A DNA stretch of 64,000 nt, taken from Clostridia bacterium (GTDB lineage: Bacteria; Bacillota; Clostridia; Oscillospirales; Acutalibacteraceae). Below the pieces are notes generated by a model, which searched no databases, was not told the DNA's origin, and saw nothing but the letters and a program-made list of their open reading frames with translations. The stretch spans positions 40,616 through 104,615 of the forward strand of contig JAFXGM010000012.1 of the NCBI GenBank assembly GCA_017513195.1, read 5' to 3'. Made by a program: the position numbers and the translations under genes. Shown piece by piece: positions 24,066-33,397 of the stretch; the first letter of the stretch is position 1, and each line of letters starts with the position of its first letter.

Positions 24066-25202
24066 TTATTTTACCAAACTTATCAAATTTTCGGCGGTTT
24101 TTTGCCAAGTGAAGCCATCAACCAATCTTTGATAAGCATTATTACACGCTTTGTTGCGATAGCTTGTTTCCATCGCCTTTTCAATGGCAACTTTTGTTTC
24201 GTTTACAGTATTACCTTTAGTTATAATACCATACTCTTCGCTTGTTATCAACTCTCGTGCACCACCATTATATGTGGTTATCACAAAGGTATGCGTTGCT
24301 ATTGCCTCTAAAACCGAGGTTGGCATACCCTCGGATACCGACGGCAAGCAATAAATATCAGATGCCTTTAACAGCGAAACCACATGTTCAAAATCTATTT
24401 GTCCCAAAAAGACAACGCGGTCGTTTGATTTGACTTTTAACCCGTCCTTTTCGGGACCATCGCCTGCATAAAAAAGATATAGGTCATCGCGATTTATATC
24501 TTTAAACGCATCAAGCAGCTCGTATACACCTTTGATTTTTAACAACCGCCCCGTAAAAGTAATAACAGTTGCGTTTTCGGGTATATTGTACTCTTTGCGG
24601 TAATCGTAAACCTTTTTTTCTGCCGCGGCCTTAAAGTCTTTAAGATCTATAGCGTTATAAAGCGTACCCTTTGATTTTATGCCGAAATGCTCGGACCATT
24701 TTCCCGCCGCTTTTGATACGGCGTAGTAATCGCTACACCTTTTCTTTAAAAGCATTGTAACAAAATGCTCTACCTGCGCCACTACTAAATCAAGTATTTT
24801 ATTATCTACAGACAAATGTGTAGAACCGTGTTCAATTGTTATACACTTTATATTATTCTTCTCCGCGAATTTTGCCGCGTAAAGACTATGAATATAAAAT
24901 CTTGCATTAATGACAACCAAATCAAAGTGCTTTTTACAAAGCTTTGCATCAAGCTCTTTGAACTCGGCGTTCTTTTTCAAAATAGGATATCTGCCTTTCA
25001 TAAAGTTGTGGCAAGGCATACGGTATATTTCTATACCATTTTCATCCACTTCATATGACGGAAGATCAAATACGTTTGAGGTTACCACCGTAACGTCGTG
25101 CCCTAAAGCGATAAGTTGTTTTGAAAGATTATAAACGTAACGCTCTACACCACCAAGATTTGGCAAGTAGTTTGCACAAAAAAGACAAAAAGATTTTTTC
25201 AT
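24066..25202 (-). CDS. GT4 glycosyltransferase
   Basis: A 378-residue GT-B protein. The N-terminal acceptor domain has NYLPNLGGVERYVYNLSKQL. The C-terminal donor domain has FTGRLLKIKGVYELLDAF, FYAGDGPEKDGL and PSVSEGMPTSVLEAIA, the E(x7)E nucleotide-sugar motif. It should add a sugar to a growing glycan at the cytoplasmic face. Sugar specificity is unknown. Confidence 0.9.
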   Translation of the reverse strand: MKKSFCLFCANYLPNLGGVERYVYNLSKQLIALGHDVTVVTSNVFDLPSYEVDENGIEIYRMPCHNFMKGRYPILKKNAEFKELDAKLCKKHFDLVVINARFYIHSLYAAKFAEKNNIKCITIEHGSTHLSVDNKILDLVVAQVEHFVTMLLKKRCSDYYAVSKAAGKWSEHFGIKSKGTLYNAIDLKDFKAAAEKKVYDYRKEYNIPENATVITFTGRLLKIKGVYELLDAFKDINRDDLYLFYAGDGPEKDGLKVKSNDRVVFLGQIDFEHVVSLLKASDIYCLPSVSEGMPTSVLEAIATHTFVITTYNGGARELITSEEYGIITKGNTVNETKVAIEKAMETSYRNKACNNAYQRLVDGFTWQKTAENLISLVK

Positions 25203-25218
25203 TGATTACATCCTTGTT

Positions 25219-27171
25219 TTATACTATTTTTGAACAACTGTAAATAAATATTCCGCTATTTAACACACTTAATAAATACAATAGTTTTGTATCAAAATTT
25301 TGCTTTAATTCTATGGTGTTGTTTCGCAAGAACAAAAACAATAGTGGTAATGCCGGAATAAAGTATCGTCCTTGCACACCCAAAATTATTTGACTTCCAC
25401 TATATGTGTGGTCTAGCAGCAACAAAAGTTCTATCAATAAAAATACTACACCAAATAACATTAGCGAATAACTTCTTTGCGCCAAGCCCATAACCTTCGG
25501 TTCGCCCGATTTTCTCATAAACGCTAAACACAAAACAACAACATATGGTATTGCCATAAACCACGGTGTTTGGAATTCGAACCATCCAAAGAACGAAATC
25601 ATAGATTTAACGTAGAAATCACCTTGTTCTATAATTGTTTTAAACAACATTCGCATCATTTCCACCGGATGGCTTAAAACATAACTTATTCCAAAGCCTT
25701 CGGTAGTAGAATTGGTAACTGTGTTTGACACTACCTTGTCACTGTTTGCGCCCTGTAAAATCAGTATAGATGCCACCGCAATTACACCAAGCGCACACTT
25801 AAAAGCAAAGTGCCACTTGGGTTTCACAAATTTGTCCTTTGGAATCAGAAGCACTAATCCTGCAACTCCAATATAGACAACCTTTTGCGGAACAACGGCA
25901 ATGATTATAAGCGCCAAAATCAACAACCGCTTCCAATCAATGTTTTTTGTATCATACATTAAGTACAGTATGTACGCAAACATTAAAACAACTCCGCCAA
26001 AGGTAAATGCGTCATACGAACAAGAAGCAATAATATGAAGATTTATTGGCAATAGCGCTATTGCGGCTATCGCTATTTTGCCAAAAGGAATAATCCTCAT
26101 CGCAAAATACACCATTAAAACACATAGCGCCGCATTAAAAATTCGCGCCAACATAAAGGACCAATACGGACCCAGTCCTACGACTCTCGCAACAGACAGT
26201 CCCAGTCCTCCCGCAAAATGAGGAATTGTTTTATTGGTCATATACCCTCTGTCCGTTGTTATAACCTGAGTGTTGTCGGCAAAAACTTCGTCATATCCTT
26301 TTTCGCTAACATAACTTTGATGATAAAGAGAATTACTGCTGCTCATAAGATACTTATAATCGCATTCGCGCATCCTCAACGCATCCTGCTTGTCATCAAA
26401 GTCAAACATAATCATATTTGACACATGATAAACGCTTCTAAAGTGCGCGGCCTCATCCGGAACGGTAAAGGGTGGAAATACAAAAAGGCAAATAATTACA
26501 AAAAACGAAAGTATAACCGCTGTTATTCCTGCGATGCTTAATAATTTGTGTTTAATAATGAATAATACAGCAACCAAGAAAAGTATCGTCGCGATTGCAA
26601 TCACAATATATTTTGTGGCTCCGCTCTCACCTTTTAAGGTTCTCATATCAATAACAACATTAGTCGAAACCTCCTCCAAATCGACCGTGCACACGCTGTT
26701 TTCAATATCAACAGTTTTGTTTGCGGATACAACTATGCATCCCTCTTTAATAACAAAGGTCATTTTTATTTGTTTTTGTGCGGAGGTTTTTAAGGTATCA
26801 TCAAGATCTAAATAGGTATATCCCCAAGAGAGCTGCCCTGCCTTAAATGTTTGCCGTTGGGTTTGCTTTCCGTCAGATATAATTACTTCGAATTCGGCAT
26901 CTTCCGTGACGGCATTTGCCACAAAACCAATTTGCTTATAGTTAATGCTGTCGCATTTATAGTTTTGCTCTAGAGTTTGTCCCTTTTTTATCTCTATTTG
27001 ATCATTTATACTTGTTATGCCGCCGATAGTGTTGCTTTTTACTAGAGTCTCTGCATCGTTGGCAACGTCTAGTTTGTAAACCCCAAAGCTAACTACGGCA
27101 ACAATTAATACTGCCAAAACCGCCAGCACAACACCTTTATTCTTTTCCAAAAAATCGAAAAACTTATTCAT
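25219..27171 (-). CDS. DUF2142 polytopic membrane protein, probable GT-C glycosyltransferase
   Basis: A 650-residue protein. Residues 10-30 are a first helix, then about 150 residues outside the membrane, then around ten further helices. VFPPFTVPDEAAHFRSVYHV, just after a helix, is the DUF2142 signature, with the acidic pair expected of GT-C enzymes that use lipid-phosphate sugars. It likely transfers a sugar from the GT2 product on the outer face. It overlaps the flippase gene by 8 bp. Confidence 0.82.
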   Translation of the reverse strand: MNKFFDFLEKNKGVVLAVLAVLIVAVVSFGVYKLDVANDAETLVKSNTIGGITSINDQIEIKKGQTLEQNYKCDSINYKQIGFVANAVTEDAEFEVIISDGKQTQRQTFKAGQLSWGYTYLDLDDTLKTSAQKQIKMTFVIKEGCIVVSANKTVDIENSVCTVDLEEVSTNVVIDMRTLKGESGATKYIVIAIATILFLVAVLFIIKHKLLSIAGITAVILSFFVIICLFVFPPFTVPDEAAHFRSVYHVSNMIMFDFDDKQDALRMRECDYKYLMSSSNSLYHQSYVSEKGYDEVFADNTQVITTDRGYMTNKTIPHFAGGLGLSVARVVGLGPYWSFMLARIFNAALCVLMVYFAMRIIPFGKIAIAAIALLPINLHIIASCSYDAFTFGGVVLMFAYILYLMYDTKNIDWKRLLILALIIIAVVPQKVVYIGVAGLVLLIPKDKFVKPKWHFAFKCALGVIAVASILILQGANSDKVVSNTVTNSTTEGFGISYVLSHPVEMMRMLFKTIIEQGDFYVKSMISFFGWFEFQTPWFMAIPYVVVLCLAFMRKSGEPKVMGLAQRSYSLMLFGVVFLLIELLLLLDHTYSGSQIILGVQGRYFIPALPLLFLFLRNNTIELKQNFDTKLLYLLSVLNSGIFIYSCSKIV

Positions 27172-28414
27172 CCTTTTTCCGCCTTACATTAAACAAAAAC
27201 ATTACAAACATTATAACAAAAAGTAATGCCATTTCGCAAAGATATGAAAGTGCTGCGCCCATAAGTCCCCATTTTACGGTCATTATATTAGGCATTATCA
27301 GTGCAAAAATTATTGTCACGCCATAAGCAATCAAGCATAGCCTTTGCTTTCGCATAGTGGTAAACAGTGTCAGTGTCAGTGTGCTTGCCGCACTGAATCC
27401 GCCCGAAACCAACAAAATCATAAAAATACTCTTTTTGCTTGAAAGCTCGGCGTTATACAGCAGTTCTAACACAGGTATTCCCAGTAGATAACCGCCGACA
27501 AGTGCCGCTACCGTTACTGCGGCCACCCACAAATATAACTTTACGACCGTTTTTTTGAAGCTTTGAATTTTTCCGTTTGCCCAATCGCTAGAGAGCGAAA
27601 TAAGTTGTGGTCTAAAAATAAAAATACTTAAAAGATTTATGGCAAAAACCGGCATAACCAAATAACCATAATGCGCTTGATGGGTTTTTGACAAAGCATC
27701 TTCTATTGCGTATTTGGGAGAATTAAAAATATATTGATGCATAAAAGATGACAAAAACAGCGGCAACGCGCACAAAAACATCTTTTTAAAAATGCTGAAT
27801 TCAAACTTTGGTTTAAATTTATTGAAATTATTATTATATGGTACGTCGTGTATAAAAATCCAAGCAGTAACTACTATAGGCATAGCAATCGCCGCCGCAA
27901 TAAGTTTTTTTGTAATAATAAGCGTCACCGAAAATGCTATCGCCATCAACGCAACCTGACACGCTAGCGAACGCCCTGCAATGCTTAAATATCCGTTACG
28001 GTGCAAGTTTCCCTGAAACAAGTCGGACATAGCCGCCGCCGTCATATAGAACGTTATCGCTATCATAACCAGTACAGTTTCTTTGTCAAATCCACGCACA
28101 ATTACAAATACAATAAAGAATAACCACATCGCCGCTATGGTTATCATTCTAAACATAGAAATATGTTCAAACGAAAACTCACGCTTTGCGTCGGTCACCT
28201 GTATGTTACGCATTTCAAAAACACAAACTGTGTACATCATCTGCGCAGTGGAAAAAGCAATCGAAAAAACGCCCGCTACAGTGCTGTTGGTGATATAGCT
28301 CACAACAATCATAAGGGACAAAGAAACGATGGCATTTGTAAGACTGCCTATCATATTAAACAAAAAATTCTTTTTTTGAGACTCTGGCGGTAATTTATAA
28401 ACGTATGCTTTCAT
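27164..28414 (-). CDS. Wzx-like polysaccharide flippase
   Basis: A 416-residue protein with about 12 hydrophobic helices, beginning KKNFLFNMIGSLTNAIVSL, characteristic of MOP-superfamily oligosaccharide exporters. It should flip lipid-linked glycan across the membrane. The ATG at 28414 has GGAGG 7 bp upstream. It is the first gene of the minus-strand glycan operon, opposite licD. Confidence 0.85.
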   Translation of the reverse strand: MKAYVYKLPPESQKKNFLFNMIGSLTNAIVSLSLMIVVSYITNSTVAGVFSIAFSTAQMMYTVCVFEMRNIQVTDAKREFSFEHISMFRMITIAAMWLFFIVFVIVRGFDKETVLVMIAITFYMTAAAMSDLFQGNLHRNGYLSIAGRSLACQVALMAIAFSVTLIITKKLIAAAIAMPIVVTAWIFIHDVPYNNNFNKFKPKFEFSIFKKMFLCALPLFLSSFMHQYIFNSPKYAIEDALSKTHQAHYGYLVMPVFAINLLSIFIFRPQLISLSSDWANGKIQSFKKTVVKLYLWVAAVTVAALVGGYLLGIPVLELLYNAELSSKKSIFMILLVSGGFSAASTLTLTLFTTMRKQRLCLIAYGVTIIFALIMPNIMTVKWGLMGAALSYLCEMALLFVIMFVMFLFNVRRKKDE

Positions 28415-28447
28415 ACACACCTCCGAATGCGCGTAACTATTCAATGT

Positions 28448-28476
28448 ATTATATCATATTCCCACATCTTTTTCAA
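28448..28476 (-). promoter_or_regulatory. Flippase operon promoter
   Basis: On the minus strand, TTGAAA (28471-28476), 17 bp, TATAAT (28448-28453). Confidence 0.8.
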
Positions 28477-28485
28477 CCTGCTTTT

Positions 28486-28514
28486 CATATGTTCGTTTTG
28501 TTGACAAACATATG
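28486..28514. promoter_or_regulatory. Inverted repeat between the divergent glycan promoters
   Basis: CATATGTT, 13 nt, AACATATG. The right arm overlaps the licD -35/spacer region and the left arm lies 10 bp from the flippase -35. A repressor here could control both operons. No cognate regulator is encoded nearby. Confidence 0.5.
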
Positions 28515-28529
28515 CACTTTTGCTATAAT
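28501..28529 (+). promoter_or_regulatory. licD operon promoter, full consensus
   Basis: TTGACA (28501-28506), 17 bp, TATAAT (28524-28529), with the TGC extended -10 element. Confidence 0.9.
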
Positions 28530-28555
28530 AATTATGTATAATTTTTGTGGAGATG

Positions 28556-29413
28556 ATGTTTTTGTCAGGTCAATACGATCCCGAAGTTTTAAAAAAACTG
28601 CAACGCTACGAGCTTGAAATTTTAAATGATTTTACTAAAGTTTGCGAAGAAAACGGACTTTCGTATTTTGGTTTTGGCGGCACCGGTATTGGCGCCTTGC
28701 GTCACGGCGGTTTTATTCCCTGGGACGATGATATTGATTTAGGAATTTCTCGCCAAGATTATAAAAAAGCGGTAGAAATCTTTGAGCGCGACTATGCCGA
28801 CAAATACATTGTTGTAAATGCTGAAAAGTTTAATGATTTCCCCGTTATGAATACACACATAATAATAAAAAACTCTCGTTTTATAACCACGGAAGACAAG
28901 CGCGGCAAATATCCCAAAGGCATCTTTTTGGATATATTCCCTATCGATAACACGCCCGATGATGAAAAGCTTCGCAATAAACACCTCAAGAAAACTTGGT
29001 TGCTTAGTAAAATTTTCATTATCAAACACATCCCTTTTCCACACCTGCCACTTAAAGGTTTTAAGGCAAAGATAGCACACTGCATCACGGCAATAATGTG
29101 GTTGTTTTTAAAACTCGTTCCGCATAAGTTTTTATACAACCGTTGCCTTAAAGCGTGCACAAAATATAATAATGTCGAAACAGCTCACGCAGCCTACTGC
29201 TGTGGTTCTAAACTGCGCGGCAACGTTTTTGATAAACAACAACTATATCCTTTGCGTAAAATAAGATTTGAAAATACCGAAGTTTACTTTCCCGGAAATC
29301 TCGAAGATATTTTAACAGACGAGTACGGCGATTTTATGCAAATACCGCCCCCAAAAAAACAAAAGAATCACCGCCCAGATGTTTTAGTTTTTCCGGACGA
29401 ACTTAAAGATTAA
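28556..29413 (+). CDS. licD: LicD-family phosphotransferase
   Basis: A 285-residue protein. FGFGGTGIGALRHGGFIPWDDDIDLGI carries the GxGxxxG...H-x-GFIPWDDDxD hallmark of LicD nucleotidyltransferase-fold enzymes, which move phosphocholine or a similar group from CDP to a sugar. The C-terminal half (YPLRKIRFENTEVYFPGN ... LTDEYGDFMQIPP) is also family-typical. The start is uncertain: a GGAG site precedes ATG 28556 closely and TTG 28562 at better distance. Its donor is probably made by the next gene. Confidence 0.88.
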   Translation: MFLSGQYDPEVLKKLQRYELEILNDFTKVCEENGLSYFGFGGTGIGALRHGGFIPWDDDIDLGISRQDYKKAVEIFERDYADKYIVVNAEKFNDFPVMNTHIIIKNSRFITTEDKRGKYPKGIFLDIFPIDNTPDDEKLRNKHLKKTWLLSKIFIIKHIPFPHLPLKGFKAKIAHCITAIMWLFLKLVPHKFLYNRCLKACTKYNNVETAHAAYCCGSKLRGNVFDKQQLYPLRKIRFENTEVYFPGNLEDILTDEYGDFMQIPPPKKQKNHRPDVLVFPDELKD

Positions 29414-29433
29414 ACAATTAAGGAGTTTTATAT

Positions 29434-31242
29434 ATGCAAGCTGTTATTTTGGCTGCCGGTATGGGCAAAAGACTTAAAGAACTGACCCAAGACAATACTA
29501 AATGTATGGTAAAAATAAATGGTGTTACTTTGATTGAGCGCATGCTTCGTCAGATAGACAAGCATAACCTTTCAAAAATCGTTATCGTTGTGGGCTACGA
29601 AGGTCAAAAACTAATCGATTATATAGCAACACTTAAAAACCTTAAAACGCCTATCGTATACGTAGATAATCCAATCTACGACAAAACAAACAATATATAT
29701 TCACTTTCTCTTGCACAGGATTATTTGTGCGCAGAAGACACACTACTTTTTGAATCCGACCTTATTTTTGAAGACAGTATTATTGATTTGCTGCTTAACG
29801 ACCCGCGACCATCTCTTGCACTTGTTGATAAATACGAAAGCTGGATGGATGGCACCTGTCTTAAAATTGACGATCACGACAACATCACCGCTTTTATTCC
29901 AGGCAAAAACTTTAAATATGCGGAAAAGGACGAATACTATAAAACTGTAAACATTTACAAGTTTAGCAAAAATTTCTCTAGAAACAGTTATGTTCCCTTC
30001 CTTAATGCATATATTAAGGCTTTGGGAGAAAACGAATATTACGAACAGGTGCTTCGTGTTATTACCATGCTCGATAATCCAGAAATTAAAGCAGAGCGTC
30101 TTAGCGGTCAGCTTTGGTACGAAACCGACGATATCCAGGACCTCGATATTGCGTCTTCCATGTTCCATCCCGACGATGATGAAAAAGTTGCATCTTTACA
30201 GCGGCGTTTTGGAGGTTATTGGCGATATCCCCGACTTCTTGATTTTTGTTATCTTGTAAATCCATACTTCCCCCCACAGCGTCTTATGGATGAAATCAAA
30301 GCAAGTTTTGAAGTACTTATCACACAGTATCCCAGTGGTATGGGCGTCAACGCTTTGCTTGCGGCTAAGAACTTTGACGTACATCAAGAAAATATTGTTG
30401 TTGGCAACGGAGCCGCCGAGCTTATCAAATCATTTATGGAAAGCCAAAACGGTAAGGTTGGTTTTGTGCGTCCTACATTTGAAGAATATCCCAACCGTTA
30501 CACAAATGATAATTCGGTTGTTTTTGCTCCGGAAAATCCAGATTTTTCATATACCGCAAACGATATAATTAATTTCTTTGACGACAAAGATATTAACACA
30601 CTCGTTATCATTAACCCTGATAATCCTTCAGGTAACTATATACCTAAAAGCGATTTGTTGCATCTTGTTGATTGGGCAGGCGAGCGCGACTTGAAACTAG
30701 TTATCGACGAGTCCTTTGTCGATTTTGCCGACTGCAAAGATTCTACCATAATCGAACAGTCAATTTTAGATGCTAATCCTCACCTTTACGTTGTTAAAAG
30801 CATTTCAAAATCTTATGGTGTACCCGGTATTCGTCTTGGCGTGCTTGCAAGCGGCAACGTAGATGCTATTTCGCGCATTAAAAAAGACGTGGCCATTTGG
30901 AACATAAACTCTTTTGGCGAGTTTTATATGCAAATTGCTGAAAAATATAAAAAAGATTATGCCACAGCTCTCGACAAATTTCGTACCGAACGTCAACGGT
31001 TTGAAAACGAGCTTAACGCCATCGATGGAATCAGAGTAATTCCGTCTCAGGCAAACTACTTTATGATCGAATTAACCGGCAAGGTAACAGCAAAAGAGCT
31101 CACTAAGAAGATGCTTTTAGTGCACGATATACTTATCAAAGATCTTTCGACAAAAGCTCATGGCGAGTATATTAGAATTGCAATTCGCAACACCGATGAC
31201 AACAACAAATTAATCGATGCTTTTAAAAGCGAAGTTTGTTAA
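29434..31242 (+). CDS. Nucleotidyltransferase-aminotransferase fusion protein
   Basis: A 602-residue two-domain enzyme. Residues 1-235 are a LicC-like nucleotidyltransferase: VILAAGMGKRLKELTQDNTK is the NTP loop, and YDKTNNIYSLSLA and ESDLIFED are acceptor and metal segments. Residues about 245-602 are a fold-type I PLP enzyme of the HisC/CobD kind: NPDNPSGNY, VIDESFVDF, and SISKSYGVPGIRLG with the Schiff-base lysine near 459. The second half should transaminate or decarboxylate a phosphorylated amino compound, and the first half attach the product to CMP. It sits between licD and an opine-dehydrogenase-like gene. Confidence 0.87.
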   Translation: MQAVILAAGMGKRLKELTQDNTKCMVKINGVTLIERMLRQIDKHNLSKIVIVVGYEGQKLIDYIATLKNLKTPIVYVDNPIYDKTNNIYSLSLAQDYLCAEDTLLFESDLIFEDSIIDLLLNDPRPSLALVDKYESWMDGTCLKIDDHDNITAFIPGKNFKYAEKDEYYKTVNIYKFSKNFSRNSYVPFLNAYIKALGENEYYEQVLRVITMLDNPEIKAERLSGQLWYETDDIQDLDIASSMFHPDDDEKVASLQRRFGGYWRYPRLLDFCYLVNPYFPPQRLMDEIKASFEVLITQYPSGMGVNALLAAKNFDVHQENIVVGNGAAELIKSFMESQNGKVGFVRPTFEEYPNRYTNDNSVVFAPENPDFSYTANDIINFFDDKDINTLVIINPDNPSGNYIPKSDLLHLVDWAGERDLKLVIDESFVDFADCKDSTIIEQSILDANPHLYVVKSISKSYGVPGIRLGVLASGNVDAISRIKKDVAIWNINSFGEFYMQIAEKYKKDYATALDKFRTERQRFENELNAIDGIRVIPSQANYFMIELTGKVTAKELTKKMLLVHDILIKDLSTKAHGEYIRIAIRNTDDNNKLIDAFKSEVC

Positions 31243-32339
31243 AACATAGGAACGAAAATATGAACATTACTATTGTTGGTGCCGGAAATATTGGCACCCA
31301 AATCGCCGTCCACTGTGCATTTAAGGGCCACGACGTGATTGTGTTTACATCAAAGCATAATCTTATTTCCAAAAATTTAAAAATCGTTAACGAAAAAGGT
31401 AAAACTATTATTTCGGGCAGCATTAACTGTGCTACCGACGATGCAAGTGCAGCGTTTGGTAATGCCGATTTGATTTTTGTAACCGTTCCGGCCTTTTATA
31501 TGCAAAAGGCCGCACAAACTATGCTTTCTTTTCTGAAAAAAGGAGCAAAAATTTGCCTGGTTCCAGGTTCGGGCGGTGGCGAGTTTGCTTTTAAGAAAGC
31601 TGTAGATAGAGGTTGTGTATTGCTTGGTCTTCAACGAGTGCCTAGTGTAGCAAGATTGATAGAATACGGCAAGACGGTTTGTGCAACTGGATATCGCGAA
31701 GAGCTCTTCGTCGCATCAATACCAGCGTCATGCGTTAAAGAATGTGCTGACATTATAAGCAATATTTTTGATATGAAGTGTTCTGCATTGCCAAACTATC
31801 TTAACATAACGCTTATTCCTTCAAACCCAATTTTGCATACAACCAGGCTTAAAACCATTTTTTGCGATTACCGTCCCAACAAAACGTATAAAGAATTACC
31901 TTTGTTTTACGAGGGGTGGACAAACGAGTCCTCTGAGCTTTTGCTCTCTTGTGACAGCGAAGTGCAAAACATTTGTAAATCGCTTGATATGTTTGACCTA
32001 TCGTTTGTTAAATCTCTAAAAATTCACTACGAGAGCGATAATGCCCGACAGCTGACAAGTAAAATTACAAGCATAAAAAGTTTTAAGGGTTTAAAGACTC
32101 CGTGCATTCAAACAGACGATGGCTTTGTGCCCGATTTGAATTCACGTTACTTTACTGCAGACTTTTCTTTTGGACTTACTATATTAATCCAAATTGCACA
32201 ATTTTTAAATTTACCTTGCCCTTTTATGGAATCAACTATGAATTGGTATGATAAAATATCTTTGCAAAAAGAACGCTTCAACTTTGCCGACTATGGCATT
32301 AAAAATCTTAATGATTTCATCAAATTTTATCAACAATAA
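31236..32339 (+). CDS. NAD/NADP octopine/nopaline dehydrogenase-family protein
   Basis: The reading frame overlaps the fusion gene by 7 bp; the likely ATG is at 31260 (MNITIVGAGNIGTQIAVHCA), giving 359 residues. The Rossmann motif GAGNIG and the VPGSGGGEFAFKKA segment match the opine dehydrogenase family, with a C-terminal helical domain containing HTTRLKTIF. Family members reductively join an amino acid to a keto acid, or act as related oxidoreductases. Here it may modify the amino group or oxidise an alcohol of the moiety that LicD attaches. Confidence 0.82.
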   Translation: MLKHRNENMNITIVGAGNIGTQIAVHCAFKGHDVIVFTSKHNLISKNLKIVNEKGKTIISGSINCATDDASAAFGNADLIFVTVPAFYMQKAAQTMLSFLKKGAKICLVPGSGGGEFAFKKAVDRGCVLLGLQRVPSVARLIEYGKTVCATGYREELFVASIPASCVKECADIISNIFDMKCSALPNYLNITLIPSNPILHTTRLKTIFCDYRPNKTYKELPLFYEGWTNESSELLLSCDSEVQNICKSLDMFDLSFVKSLKIHYESDNARQLTSKITSIKSFKGLKTPCIQTDDGFVPDLNSRYFTADFSFGLTILIQIAQFLNLPCPFMESTMNWYDKISLQKERFNFADYGIKNLNDFIKFYQQ

Positions 32340-32343
32340 TTTT

Positions 32344-32375
32344 AAACCCGCTTGGCAATCTTGCCAAGCGGGTTT
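32344..32375 (+). terminator. Terminator after the licD operon
   Basis: Perfect 15-bp arms AAACCCGCTTGGCAA with a 2-nt centre, followed by T6. It closes the plus-strand operon and abuts the plsC stop. Confidence 0.9.
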
Positions 32376-32376
32376 T

Positions 32377-33195
32377 TTATCTATATTTTTTAATGTTTTC
32401 GTTCATCTGTGCATATATTTGTTCGCCAAGCTCGGTGGTGTGTTGATTGTCCTCAGTATCAATTACATCGAGAACATCAAAATAAACGTCCGACCTTCTG
32501 CGGAAAAGATTTTTTGGTATTTCCTTTGTTCCCCAAAGCGTACAAACCACTATCTTAGCCTTTGACTTGGTTGCAATTTTAAGTGCGCCGTTACGAATTG
32601 GCTGCAACTCGCCCGTAAGGCTTACATAGCCCTCGGGAAAAACGGCAACCGAATTGGTCTTTTCTTTGATAAGCTTGGTAGCACTAATAATAGTCTTTGC
32701 AGCCTCTCGGTTGTTTTCGCGGTCTATCGCCAAACCGTTCAACTTATGTAATGCCTTATAAACAAAGGGGTAAAGCTCGCGCACCTCTTTTTTTGCAACA
32801 AACGCAATACGCGAATGGGGCGCCACGTAATAAAATATAGCCGGATCAAGATTATGTATATGATTACTTACAATTAAAAAAGGTTCGTCCTCAGGTATTT
32901 TTTCCATTCCCGTAACGTGCACCTTTACGCGAAGCAACGGTAGTGCCATTTGCAAGAATCCCGTTACTAACGCTCTAAAAAAGTCGGTGTCACGCGGTGG
33001 TTTATTAAGATTTACAAACAAAATACTAACCGCAAGAACAACCACGTGTAATAATACAAGGGCTACAAAAACGCCTACAAGTAAAACCGGTACCAACCAA
33101 ATTGAGTATGGTTCGCCAAAAACGTTAAACGGTATATCAAGTAACAGTGTCACGACTGCTGATATTAATAAATATATTTTTGCTATCATTTTCAA
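32377..33195 (-). CDS. plsC: 1-acyl-sn-glycerol-3-phosphate acyltransferase
   Basis: A 272-residue membrane-bound acyltransferase. Two helices lie at residues 1-60, then VSNHIHNLDPAIFY (the HX4D catalytic motif), and FPEGYVSLTGEL (the PEG substrate motif). It makes phosphatidic acid from lysophosphatidic acid. It follows a DUF6472 gene by 4 bp in the long minus-strand run. Confidence 0.88.
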   Translation of the reverse strand: MKMIAKIYLLISAVVTLLLDIPFNVFGEPYSIWLVPVLLVGVFVALVLLHVVVLAVSILFVNLNKPPRDTDFFRALVTGFLQMALPLLRVKVHVTGMEKIPEDEPFLIVSNHIHNLDPAIFYYVAPHSRIAFVAKKEVRELYPFVYKALHKLNGLAIDRENNREAAKTIISATKLIKEKTNSVAVFPEGYVSLTGELQPIRNGALKIATKSKAKIVVCTLWGTKEIPKNLFRRRSDVYFDVLDVIDTEDNQHTTELGEQIYAQMNENIKKYR

Positions 33196-33199
33196 ACCT

Positions 33200-33385
33200 T
33201 CAATTTTGCTTTCGCACTATTTTATATTCATCATAAAAATCATAATACGGACAGTTAAAAGTTTGCGACGTTAAAAACTTTGCCATTTCGTCTTCGTCGA
33301 GGCGGCAGTCGCAATAATATTCGTCATATTCCGCATCATAAATATAATTTGCACAGCTTTCACAGTTGGTGCTTTTGTTTTTCAT
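33200..33385 (-). CDS. DUF6472-like small Cys-rich protein
   Basis: A 61-residue acidic protein with five cysteines (NCESCANYIYD, YYCDC, FNCPYY) and many Tyr/Asp/Glu residues. The spacing suggests a small metal site. It resembles the DUF6472 proteins of Clostridia; no function is known. Overlap-free packing (12 bp and 4 bp gaps) between two genuine genes supports that it is translated. Confidence 0.7.
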   Translation of the reverse strand: MKNKSTNCESCANYIYDAEYDEYYCDCRLDEDEMAKFLTSQTFNCPYYDFYDEYKIVRKQN

Positions 33386-33397
33386 GTTTTTATTCCT

